In this document: piece by piece, positions 1 to 5,885 of the stretch | Position numbering within the stretch: position 1 is the stretch's first letter | How the letters are laid out: the number at the start of each line of letters is the position of its first letter | NCBI GenBank assembly: GCA_021783685.1 | Contig: JAJXTQ010000115.1 | Coordinates: 1 to 6,566, forward strand | Direction: 5' to 3' | DNA from: Pseudomonadota bacterium | GTDB taxonomy: Bacteria > Pseudomonadota > Gammaproteobacteria > UBA5335 | DNA: 6,566 bases | The notes under the pieces: generated by a model | What the model saw: only the letters and a program-made list of their open reading frames with translations | Told to the model about the DNA's origin: nothing | Databases searched by the model: none | Position numbers and translations under genes: made by a program

Positions 1-742
1 GCGCCATCCAGGCCCCCTTGGTCAAGATTTCCCGGTCCCGCATCAGCCGGTCGATGGCCTGCATCCACCAGCGCGCCACGGCCGGATGCGCCAGATCGGC
101 CGGATGGATGTCGAGTCTGATCGCCGGGCTGCTGCGACTCCGCCACAGGGTCCATTCGTTGCGCAGCCGCGACAGCACGCGCCGCGAACGGCTGCGCACG
201 CTCCAGACCAGACTCACCTGGCGCTGGACCTGCCAGTCCGGCAGCCGGTACAGGCAGCGTCGTCCGGCAGCATAGCGCATCGGCAACATCGGCAAGGCCT
301 GCCGCGTACCGCGACTCATCAGCCAGGCCGGGGCGACGAAGCCTTCGGTCTTGAGCCCGACCTCGGCGAGGTCCTGCAAGCCGCGGGCGACCCGTGCCAG
401 TGCCCGCGGCGCGCTCAAGGCGGCAAACTCGCCCTCGCGCGCCGTGTAGAGGCGGCGCACGACCCACTGCAACGGCGAGCGCCCGAGCGGCTCCCGGTCC
501 AGATGCTGCACGCCATGGAACACGATCTCATCCCCCCGCGCGCGGCGCGCGTGCAGCGTGGCGACGAACTCGGGGTGCTCACGCAGATGCCCCCCGCCGT
601 GATAGTCGGTGACGACCAGCAGCGAGCTCGCGATGGCGTAACGGTCCAGTGCCTCGAGCAGCGTTGCATAGCGCGCCCAGGTCTGCGGCGCGACATCATG
701 CAGCACCACCATCAGCACCTTGCTGGAGGTGCGCGTATCCAT
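1..742 (-). CDS. DUF2334 polysaccharide deacetylase-like protein (3' end off the left edge)
   Basis: Translating the minus strand from ATG 742 gives 247 uninterrupted residues to the window edge. It looks like the DUF2334 branch of the polysaccharide deacetylase (NodB-like) superfamily, whose members are metal-dependent hydrolases that remove acyl groups from sugars. Visible motifs are LHDVAP at residues 14-19 (Asp16 is the expected catalytic/metal aspartate), GDEIVFHGVQH at 70-80 (His76 and His80 fit the metal-binding HxxxH pattern), GFVAPAW at 134-140, and LDIHPAD at 210-216. The family is commonly about 240-280 residues, so probably only a short C-terminal piece is missing. No signal peptide or membrane segment is seen, which suggests a cytoplasmic enzyme. 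ATG 742 gives a 47-base overlap with the upstream glycosyltransferase. ATG 712 (residue 11, just before VVLHDVAP) is an alternative start with AAGGTG shortly upstream. The overlap implies co-transcription and probably translational coupling, so the two enzymes likely act on the same glycan. The family call is fairly sure; the substrate is unknown. Confidence 0.82.
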   Translation of the reverse strand, partial: MDTRTSSKVLMVVLHDVAPQTWARYATLLEALDRYAIASSLLVVTDYHGGGHLREHPEFVATLHARRARGDEIVFHGVQHLDREPLGRSPLQWVVRRLYTAREGEFAALSAPRALARVARGLQDLAEVGLKTEGFVAPAWLMSRGTRQALPMLPMRYAAGRRCLYRLPDWQVQRQVSLVWSVRSRSRRVLSRLRNEWTLWRSRSSPAIRLDIHPADLAHPAVARWWMQAIDRLMRDREILTKGAWMA

Positions 743-1850
743 CGGAACCGATGGCGGAACGGATGCCGACAAGCTGTTCATAGGTCTGCCTGAGTTGGTT
801 CATCTGTATCGTCCAGTCCCAGCGGACCTGCGCCCAGTGCCGGGCCTGTGCCCCCATGGCGTCCCGATCCTGCTCGAAGAGATCGCGTACCGCTGCCGCC
901 ATGGCATCCGGCGTCGGCGTCCCGGCTACCAGACCGGTCCCGGGCGTGACCAGTTCCGGCAACGCGCCCCGCGCGCTGACCACGACCGGTGTCCCGCTCG
1001 CCATCGCCTCGAGTACCACCAGCCCGAAGGTCTCGCAATCACCCGCGTGAACGAAGGCATCGGCGCTGGCCAAGAGCCGCGACAGGGCGGCGCCACGTAC
1101 ATAGCGCGAGCGGACCGTGACGTTCGACTGACGCACTGCCGGCATGCCGGGACCGACCAGCAAGAGGTGATAGCCTGCGCCGAGCCGGCCGAACGCCTCG
1201 GCCAGCACCGACAGATTCTTTTCCGGTGCGGCCCGGCCCACGAAGAGCGCCAGGCGCGTCGCAGGCGGCAGGCCGAGACGCTGTTTGAGTGCAGCCCGCT
1301 CGGCGTGGCGCGGATGGAAGGTCTCGCAGTCCACCCCCAGGCCCTGCGGCTGAAGCCGCTCGATCCCCGCCTCCGCGAGCCGCTGCAGCACATAGCGGCT
1401 GGGCACCAACACGCGATCGAATCGGCCGTAGAAATCGTGCACGTAGCGGCGCGCGGCCGCCCGCAGCGGCGCGCCGCCGCAGCGCCCCGCCAGCGACACG
1501 AGATCCGAATGGTAGAACGCCACCACCGGTACGCCGAGACGCTGGCCGGCATCGAGCGCCGCCCAGCCCGGCACCCCGGGGTCGCCGGCCTCGATCAGAT
1601 CGGGACGGGCCGCCTCGAGCGCCCCGATCCAGCCCCGTTGCCGCCAGGGAAAGCGGTAGCCACGGCTGAATGGCAGGGGACCGGCGGCCACATAGCGAAC
1701 CGAACTCTGGTGACGGGTGCGCCGCGCCGGCACGATCAGCGTGTGTCGCCAGCCCGGCAACACCCCCAGCATGCGCCGCTTGATCTCGAGGTATCGGCGC
1801 ACCCCGCCGCTGTCCGGGGCATAGAAAAACGTGACGTCCGCCAGATGCAC
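696..1850 (-). CDS. Glycosyltransferase family 4 (GT-B fold, retaining)
   Basis: A 384-residue protein of usual length for a GT4 enzyme, which transfers a sugar from a nucleotide-sugar donor with retention of configuration. The N-terminal Rossmann half opens with HLADVTFFYAPDSGGVRRY (glycine-rich loop at about 14-17) and has YHSD at 113-116. The C-terminal donor-binding half has GVDCETFHP (172-180), FVGRAAPEKN (203-212, with Arg206 and Lys211 placed for donor phosphates) and the EX7E motif, Glu273 to Glu281, in ETFGLVVLE. GTPVVVSARGALPEL follows, as usual. The frame stays open upstream to 2297, with an ATG at 1904, but GTG 1850 is preferred: it has GAGGAGG six bases upstream, and the protein then begins directly at the first beta strand. 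The extra upstream residues are arginine- and alanine-rich and unlike a domain. No membrane segment is visible. The last 15 or so codons overlap the deacetylase gene. The acceptor could be a lipid, an exopolysaccharide or another glycan; the sequence does not say. Confidence 0.92.
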   Translation of the reverse strand: MHLADVTFFYAPDSGGVRRYLEIKRRMLGVLPGWRHTLIVPARRTRHQSSVRYVAAGPLPFSRGYRFPWRQRGWIGALEAARPDLIEAGDPGVPGWAALDAGQRLGVPVVAFYHSDLVSLAGRCGGAPLRAAARRYVHDFYGRFDRVLVPSRYVLQRLAEAGIERLQPQGLGVDCETFHPRHAERAALKQRLGLPPATRLALFVGRAAPEKNLSVLAEAFGRLGAGYHLLLVGPGMPAVRQSNVTVRSRYVRGAALSRLLASADAFVHAGDCETFGLVVLEAMASGTPVVVSARGALPELVTPGTGLVAGTPTPDAMAAAVRDLFEQDRDAMGAQARHWAQVRWDWTIQMNQLRQTYEQLVGIRSAIGSDGYAHLQQGADGGAA

Positions 1851-1856
1851 CCGGCG

Positions 1857-1863
1857 CCTCCTC
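1857..1863 (-). promoter_or_regulatory. Ribosome binding site deciding the glycosyltransferase start
   Basis: The minus strand reads GAGGAGG here, six bases before GTG 1850. It is a near-ideal Shine-Dalgarno sequence. The competing upstream ATG at 1904 has no comparable site at proper spacing, so the GTG is the likely start. Confidence 0.75.
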
Positions 1864-1994
1864 GCGGCAGCCGCCTCCCGGCCGGAGGCTGTACAGCGGG
1901 TCATCCTAGGCCGCCCGCATTGCAGAACGACGACAGCGCTCCCCGCCGGCCTGCGGCCGTGCCCGACGCCCGATGATCGCGGCCTGCAGGCTCC

Positions 1995-2022
1995 GGCCGG
2001 CGCGCCGGCCCCGGGCGCCCGG
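1995..2022. repeat. Two abutting perfect palindromes (16 bp and 12 bp)
   Basis: Positions 1995-2010 read GGCCGGCGCGCCGGCC, a perfect 16-base palindrome. It is followed without a gap by CCGGGCGCCCGG at 2011-2022, a perfect 12-base palindrome. They lie in the divergent intergenic region upstream of the glycosyltransferase start. They could be protein-binding sites or cruciform-forming DNA, but palindromes made only of G and C arise fairly easily by chance in DNA this rich in GC. The palindromes are certain; a function is not. Confidence 0.5.
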
Positions 2023-2048
2023 CGTGTCACCTGCCGGCAGCGTCCTGA

Positions 2049-2060
2049 CCGTCCGGACGG
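2049..2060. repeat. Perfect 12-bp palindrome CCGTCCGGACGG
   Basis: This is a perfect dyad in the divergent intergenic region, 26 bases from the end of the preceding palindrome pair. It has the form of a symmetric operator for a dimeric regulator, but there is no independent support for binding. Confidence 0.4.
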
Positions 2061-2230
2061 CCAAACCGGGACTTGAGCGCCCCCGACGCCCCGGCGATGA
2101 GCACGACGTGGCGACGCCGTTCGAGCGTCACTGACTGCATTGGCCGCCATCGGCAGCGGCTTGCGCGCACCGCTCGGGTCCGCGCTGCGCTCTTGCCGCC
2201 GCACTGGGGGCCGTATTCCGCTCGGCGCTG

Positions 2231-2258
2231 GGAACCTAGGCAGACGGCAAGAGTCTTC
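2231..2258 (+). promoter_or_regulatory. Candidate ECF-sigma (RpoE-like) promoter of the DUF3008-ku-ligD operon
   Basis: GGAACCT at 2231-2237 is followed after 15 bases by GTCTTC at 2253-2258. This resembles the RpoE-type ECF promoter pattern (GGAACTT, 15-17 bases, then GTC or TCT-like -10). It also partly resembles alphaproteobacterial EcfG sites (GGAAC, 16-17 bases, GTT), although the final T is C here. Initiation 6-8 bases downstream would give a leader of roughly 22-24 bases that still includes the GGAG ribosome binding site at 2277-2280. Position and orientation fit well. Assignment is by eye from one site, so it stays a candidate. Confidence 0.4.
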
Positions 2259-2287
2259 AGTTGACAAGCTGCAACCGGAGACGAGCA

Positions 2288-2473
2288 ATGCCCGCAAAGT
2301 CGAAAGCCCAACAGAAGGCCGCCGGAGCGGCCTTGTCCGCCAAGCGCGGCGCTACCCGCAAAACCTCGCTGCAGGGGGCCGCACGCCAGATGCACGACTC
2401 CATGACCGAGCGCCAGCTCGAGGAACTCGCCGCCACATCACGCAAGGGCAAACCCGAACACAGCGCCGATTGA
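2288..2473 (+). CDS. Small DUF3008 family protein
   Basis: A 61-residue, hydrophilic, Lys/Arg-rich protein that matches the DUF3008 family along its whole length: MPAKSKAQQKAAGAAL at the start, SLQGAARQMHDSMTERQLEE in the middle (27-46) and a KGKPEH ending at 53-58. Members are short proteins of unknown function. Nothing suggests a signal peptide or membrane segment; a small, mostly helical cytoplasmic protein is likely. ATG 2288 is chosen because it restores the conserved MPAKSKAQQKA start and has GGAG (2277-2280) seven bases upstream. An in-frame TTG at 2261 is less likely. The stop lies 27 bases before the Ku start, so it should be the first gene of the Ku-LigD operon. Its basic character and position make a DNA- or stress-related role conceivable, but that is inference. 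Confidence 0.87.
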   Translation: MPAKSKAQQKAAGAALSAKRGATRKTSLQGAARQMHDSMTERQLEELAATSRKGKPEHSAD

Positions 2474-2500
2474 CGCTGGCGGGACTGAGCGGAGCGCCCC

Positions 2501-3340
2501 ATGGCCAGTCGAGCGTATTGGCGCGGACACATGAAACTGTCGCTGGTCTCAATCGCCGTCGAGCTGCACGGTGCGACCCAATCCGAGTCCCGACTGGATC
2601 TGCATCAGATCCACAGACCCTCGGGCAAGCGCATCCGCTACCAGAAAACCGTTCCCGGCCTGGGCCCGGTGGCGAACGAGGACATCGTCAAGGGTCTCGA
2701 GATTGACAAGGATCGTTACGTACTCATCGAACCGGAAGAACTCGATGCCCTGCGCCTCGAAAGCCGGCAAACCATCAATCTCGTACAATTCGTCGACTAC
2801 TGCGAGATCGATCCGCGCTATTTCGACAAGCCCTACTACGTCGTGCCCGGTCCGGGTGCGGTTGCTGCCGAAGGCTACACGGTCATCCGCGACGCGCTGC
2901 GCGACATCCGGCGCATCGGTCTGGGTCAGATGGCCGTGCGCGGCCGTGACTATATCGTCGCAATCAAGCCTTGCGGGGCCGGCTTGCTGCTCGAGACCTT
3001 GCGCTACAGGGAGGAACTGCGCCAGAGCGACCGGCTCTTCGAACAAATCCCGTGTGTGGCGCCGGACGCCGAGACGCTTGACCTTGCCCGGGAGCTGATC
3101 GAGCGCAAGAGCGCACCCTTCGACGCCGCCGCGTTCAAATCGCAATACGTCTCGGCCTTGCGCGAGATGATCGACGAAAAACGCGAGCGCGGCGCCGTAT
3201 CGGCCGCACCTGACGAAGCGGCGGGCGAAGGCAAGGTCATCGACCTCATGGCGGCCCTCAAGAAGAGCCTCGCCAGAGACAAGGCGCCGACCATCAAGCC
3301 CAAGCGCGCCACCCGCGCACGCAAACGCGCCGGGGGCTGA
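2501..3340 (+). CDS. ku: Ku protein, non-homologous end joining
   Basis: A 279-residue bacterial Ku, within the family's usual 250-300. Bacterial Ku is a homodimer that forms a ring on double-strand DNA ends, protects and bridges them, and recruits LigD. The N-terminus MASRAYWRGHMKLSLVSIAVEL (1-22) is the conserved first beta strand region. RIRYQKTVPGLGPVANEDIVKG (44-65), followed by DKDRYVLIEPEEL, is characteristic, as are PYYVVPGPGAVAAEGYTVIRDAL (111-133) and the helical YVSALREMIDEK (216-227). VIDLMAALKKSL (246-257) matches the conserved short C-terminal segment implicated in LigD interaction. A lysine/arginine-rich tail (about 258-277) follows; such tails add DNA binding in many bacterial Ku proteins. 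The start is ATG 2501, with GGAG at 2491-2494 six bases upstream. ATG 2531 would remove conserved residues. The stop is six bases before ligD, so the two are surely co-transcribed. Confidence 0.97.
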   Translation: MASRAYWRGHMKLSLVSIAVELHGATQSESRLDLHQIHRPSGKRIRYQKTVPGLGPVANEDIVKGLEIDKDRYVLIEPEELDALRLESRQTINLVQFVDYCEIDPRYFDKPYYVVPGPGAVAAEGYTVIRDALRDIRRIGLGQMAVRGRDYIVAIKPCGAGLLLETLRYREELRQSDRLFEQIPCVAPDAETLDLARELIERKSAPFDAAAFKSQYVSALREMIDEKRERGAVSAAPDEAAGEGKVIDLMAALKKSLARDKAPTIKPKRATRARKRAGG

Positions 3341-3346
3341 GCCCTT

Positions 3347-5851
3347 ATGGCCACCCGGCGCACCGATCGCCTGCAGCGCTACCGGGACAAGCGCGATTTC
3401 AGCCGAACGCCGGAACCGCGCGGCGCTGTCGCGTCCAGCAAAGACAGGCGCTATGTCGTTCAGAAACATGCGGCGCGACGCTTGCACTACGATTTCCGGC
3501 TCGCGCTCGACGGAGTCCTGCTCAGCTGGGCCGTCACGCGCGGGCCCAGCCTCGATCCGGCGCAGAAGCGACTGGCCGTACGCACCGAAGACCATCCGCT
3601 CGCCTACGGCGATTTCGAGGGCATCATTCCCTCAGGCTACGGGGCCGGTGCGGTGTTGCTGTGGGATGCCGGCGGCTGGGAAGCGGTGGGTGATCCCCAT
3701 GCCGGTCTCGCCCGCGGGGCGCTCAAGTTCCGCCTGCACGGCGAACGCCTGCGCGGTGGATTTGCCTTGATACGCATGGGCCAGACCGATCGCCGCGGGC
3801 ACGAGAACTGGCTCCTGATCAAGGAGCGTGACGACTATGTCGACGCCGACGATCCACTCCGGCGCTGGACGGACAGCATCGCCACGGGCCGCGATCTCGC
3901 CGCCATCACCGCGGGTGAGCCCAGCCAGGCAGCGCCTGAGCCGCGCACATCGCTGCCCCATGCCGTCTCCCGGACCGGGGCTGACGACCAGGACAGCGCC
4001 GTCCCGCTCGGCTTCATCGCGCCACAGCTGGCGAGCCTGGGTGCCACGCCGCCGGATGGGCCCGGCTGGCTCCACGAAATCAAATTCGACGGCTATCGCA
4101 TCCAGGCGCTGATTGCAGACGGCGCCGTGCGTCTCATCACCCGCAACGGCCGGGACTGGTCAGCGCGCTACGGGGCCATCGTCTCAGCACTGGCGCGACT
4201 GGACGTGCGTTCTGCAATCATCGACGGCGAACTCATCGCTTTCGACGCCGCGGGGCGGGTGTCCTTTTCGGCGCTGCAACACGTGCCCCCGGATAGCACT
4301 ACCCTCGTCTACTACGCCTTCGACCTCCTGCACCTCGACGGGCGAGGCTGGCGCGATCAGCCCCTGCACCAGCGCAAGGCGGCTTTGGCCGATCTCGTAT
4401 CCGGTGCCGCACCTGCGGTGCGTCTCAGCGACTCGCTCGATGCGCCGGCGACCCATGTTCTCGAAACCGCTTGCAGGATGGGACTGGAGGGCGTCGTGTC
4501 CAAGCGACGCGATGCCCCCTATCGCAGCGGTCGCGGCCGGCTGTGGATCAAGACCAAATGCCGCGGTAACGACGAATTCGTCATCGGCGGCTTTCGTCGC
4601 TCGCACGTGGCCGGCCGCGCCTTTGCCTCGCTGCTGGTCGGCTCATACGAGGGCGATCAACTGGTCTATCGAGGTCGCGTAGGCGCCGGTTTCGATGAAG
4701 CGACGTTGGCGGCGCTCGGCGAGCGGTTTCGCGGCCTGCGGCGCGCGCACCCGCCGTTCGCCCGCCTGCCGGCAGCGGCCCGGCGGGACGCGGTCTGGTT
4801 GGCGCCACGCCTGATCGCGCAGATCCGCTACGCCGAACGCACGCCCGACGGCTTGCTGCGTCAGCCGAGTTCCCTCGGCCTGCGTGAGGACAAGGCGCCC
4901 GGGGAGGTCATCATGCCGACGCCGCCCGCTGATGCGGAATGCCTGATCCGTGGCGTGCGCCTCACGCACGCGGACAAGGTCATGTATCCCGGCCAGGACA
5001 TCACGAAACGCGATCTGGCCGCTTACTACGAGGCGCACGCCGAACGCATCCTGGCCTTCGTCCGCCATCGCCCGCTCAGCCTGGTTCGCTGCCCGGACGG
5101 TCGCACCGGTCAATGCTTCTTCCAGAAGCACGGCGGCAGCGGACTGCCACGGCAGATCGGTCAGGTGGACATCCCGGAAAAGGACGATACCGCCCAGCCC
5201 TGTCTTTTGGTTCGCGATGCGGCGGGGCTGGTGGCGGCGATCCAGTATGGCACCCTGGAACTGCACGTGTGGGGCGCGCGCGCCGACCGCATCGAACGCC
5301 CGGAACGGCTGGTGTTCGATCTCGATCCGGCCGAGGACGTCAATTTCGCGACCGTGCGGGAATCGGCCTTCGAACTGCGCGCGGTCCTGTCGAGCGCCGG
5401 CCTGACCAGCTTCGCCCTCCTGACCGGGGGCAAGGGCATCCATGTGGTCGTGCCGATCACCCGGCGGCATGAGTGGGTCGAGGTGAAGACTTTCGCCCGC
5501 GGATTGGCCGAAGCGCTTGCCGCCGCCGCACCGGCGCGCTACGTCGCGCAGGCGGCCAAACACAAACGCGGCGGCAGGATTTTCATCGACTGGCTGCGCA
5601 ACGAGCGCGGCGCCACCGCGGTGGCGCCCTACTCCACCCGCGCCCGGTCCGGTGCGCCCGTTGCGACCCCGGTCGCCTGGGAGGAACTGGGGTCGGTAAG
5701 CTCGGCTGCCGAGTACACGCTGGTCACCATCGGCGCGCGTCTCGATGCGCTGACCGCAGATCCGTGGGAGGGGTATGCGGGCTTGCGCCAAGGCATCCCG
5801 AAAGGAGCGCTGGCGCACCTCGCGGACGGCTGGAGAGCCGAAAGCCCGTGA
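3347..5851 (+). CDS. ligD: Multidomain ATP-dependent DNA ligase D (phosphoesterase-ligase-polymerase)
   Basis: An 834-residue LigD, close in size and layout to the roughly 840-residue Pseudomonas enzyme. It processes and seals Ku-bound DNA ends. The 3'-phosphoesterase domain (about 1-185) opens with a YRDKRDFSRTPEP segment. It has the metal and catalytic set His41, His47, Asp49, Arg51 (HAARRLHYDFRL) and His83, Tyr87 (EDHPLAYGDFEG). The ATP-dependent ligase domain (about 220-525) has EIKFDGYR with nucleophile Lys246, DGELIAFD (293-300), YYAFDLLHLDG (322-332), EGVVSKR (381-387) and LWIKTKC (399-405). The primase-type polymerase domain (about 530-830) has LVFDLDP with metal ligands Asp658 and Asp660, LLTGGKGIHVVVPI (691-704) and FIDWLRNERGATAVAPYSTRA (746-766), with Asp748 as the third acidic residue. 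Nothing essential is missing. ATG 3347 keeps the conserved N-terminus; its ribosome site is weak (a GGGGG run about ten bases upstream), consistent with coupling to Ku translation. Confidence 0.98.
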   Translation: MATRRTDRLQRYRDKRDFSRTPEPRGAVASSKDRRYVVQKHAARRLHYDFRLALDGVLLSWAVTRGPSLDPAQKRLAVRTEDHPLAYGDFEGIIPSGYGAGAVLLWDAGGWEAVGDPHAGLARGALKFRLHGERLRGGFALIRMGQTDRRGHENWLLIKERDDYVDADDPLRRWTDSIATGRDLAAITAGEPSQAAPEPRTSLPHAVSRTGADDQDSAVPLGFIAPQLASLGATPPDGPGWLHEIKFDGYRIQALIADGAVRLITRNGRDWSARYGAIVSALARLDVRSAIIDGELIAFDAAGRVSFSALQHVPPDSTTLVYYAFDLLHLDGRGWRDQPLHQRKAALADLVSGAAPAVRLSDSLDAPATHVLETACRMGLEGVVSKRRDAPYRSGRGRLWIKTKCRGNDEFVIGGFRRSHVAGRAFASLLVGSYEGDQLVYRGRVGAGFDEATLAALGERFRGLRRAHPPFARLPAAARRDAVWLAPRLIAQIRYAERTPDGLLRQPSSLGLREDKAPGEVIMPTPPADAECLIRGVRLTHADKVMYPGQDITKRDLAAYYEAHAERILAFVRHRPLSLVRCPDGRTGQCFFQKHGGSGLPRQIGQVDIPEKDDTAQPCLLVRDAAGLVAAIQYGTLELHVWGARADRIERPERLVFDLDPAEDVNFATVRESAFELRAVLSSAGLTSFALLTGGKGIHVVVPITRRHEWVEVKTFARGLAEALAAAAPARYVAQAAKHKRGGRIFIDWLRNERGATAVAPYSTRARSGAPVATPVAWEELGSVSSAAEYTLVTIGARLDALTADPWEGYAGLRQGIPKGALAHLADGWRAESP

Positions 5852-5868
5852 CCGCAAAGGTCACGGGC
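5844..5868. terminator. GC-rich hairpin between convergent genes
   Basis: GCCCGTGACC (5844-5853), a five-base GCAAA loop, and GGTCACGGGC (5859-5868) form a perfect 10-bp stem. The ligD TGA stop (5849-5851) sits inside the left arm. It lies between ligD and the convergent ferritin-like gene, where a shared terminator is expected. On the minus strand the stem is followed by TTTC, on the plus strand by no T run, so intrinsic termination is better supported for the minus-strand gene. A smaller hairpin, CGGCT-GGAG-AGCCG at 5827-5840, lies next to it inside the ligD end. Confidence 0.55.
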
Positions 5869-5885
5869 AGGGTCGATTCAAGGCG

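Larger units (their letters stand above)
1864..2230. other. Divergent intergenic region without a convincing gene
   Basis: This stretch lies between the minus-strand glycosyltransferase and the plus-strand DUF3008-ku-ligD operon. Frames open through it on both strands are arginine-, proline- and alanine-rich, as expected for chance open frames in high-GC DNA, and show no recognisable domain and no good ribosome binding site. A 37-codon minus-strand frame (2140 down to 2027) was considered and not accepted. The region contains several perfect palindromes (listed separately). It must hold the promoter of the glycosyltransferase unit, but no sigma-70-type pair stands out: TAGGAT at 1903-1908 on the minus strand lacks a matching -35 box. 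Confidence 0.6.

Noticed and set aside
86..793. Plus-strand open frame (235 codons) opposite the deacetylase
   Set aside because: The minus strand carries the DUF2334 motifs. The plus-strand product is low-complexity with runs of His, Gln and Arg.
720..1976. Long plus-strand open frame (418 codons) opposite the glycosyltransferase
   Set aside because: It is the antisense shadow of a gene with clear GT4 motifs. Its product is His/Arg/Pro/Gln-rich and has no domain.
2027..2140. Short minus-strand frame (37 codons) containing VVLIAGASGAL
   Set aside because: The hydrophobic Gly-rich stretch recalls a nucleotide-binding start, but the frame ends soon after, has no good ribosome site and no continuation in another frame, so a gene remnant cannot be supported.
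2261..2266. TTGACA, a perfect sigma-70 -35 hexamer
   Set aside because: A -10 box at normal spacing would overlap the DUF3008 start codon (about 2284-2289, AGCAAT) and would not give a leader containing the ribosome site.
1851..2297. N-terminal extension of the glycosyltransferase back to 2297 or ATG 1904
   Set aside because: The added residues are Arg/Ala/Pro-rich with no domain, and the GTG at 1850 has a near-perfect ribosome binding site and begins at the fold's first strand.
2549..3595. Minus-strand open frame (348 codons) opposite ku and the start of ligD
   Set aside because: It spans two well-supported genes on the other strand and shows no family resemblance.
4643..5857. Long minus-strand open frame (404 codons) opposite the ligD 3' half
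   Set aside because: It is an antisense frame typical of high-GC coding DNA. The plus strand encodes conserved ligase and polymerase motifs throughout.
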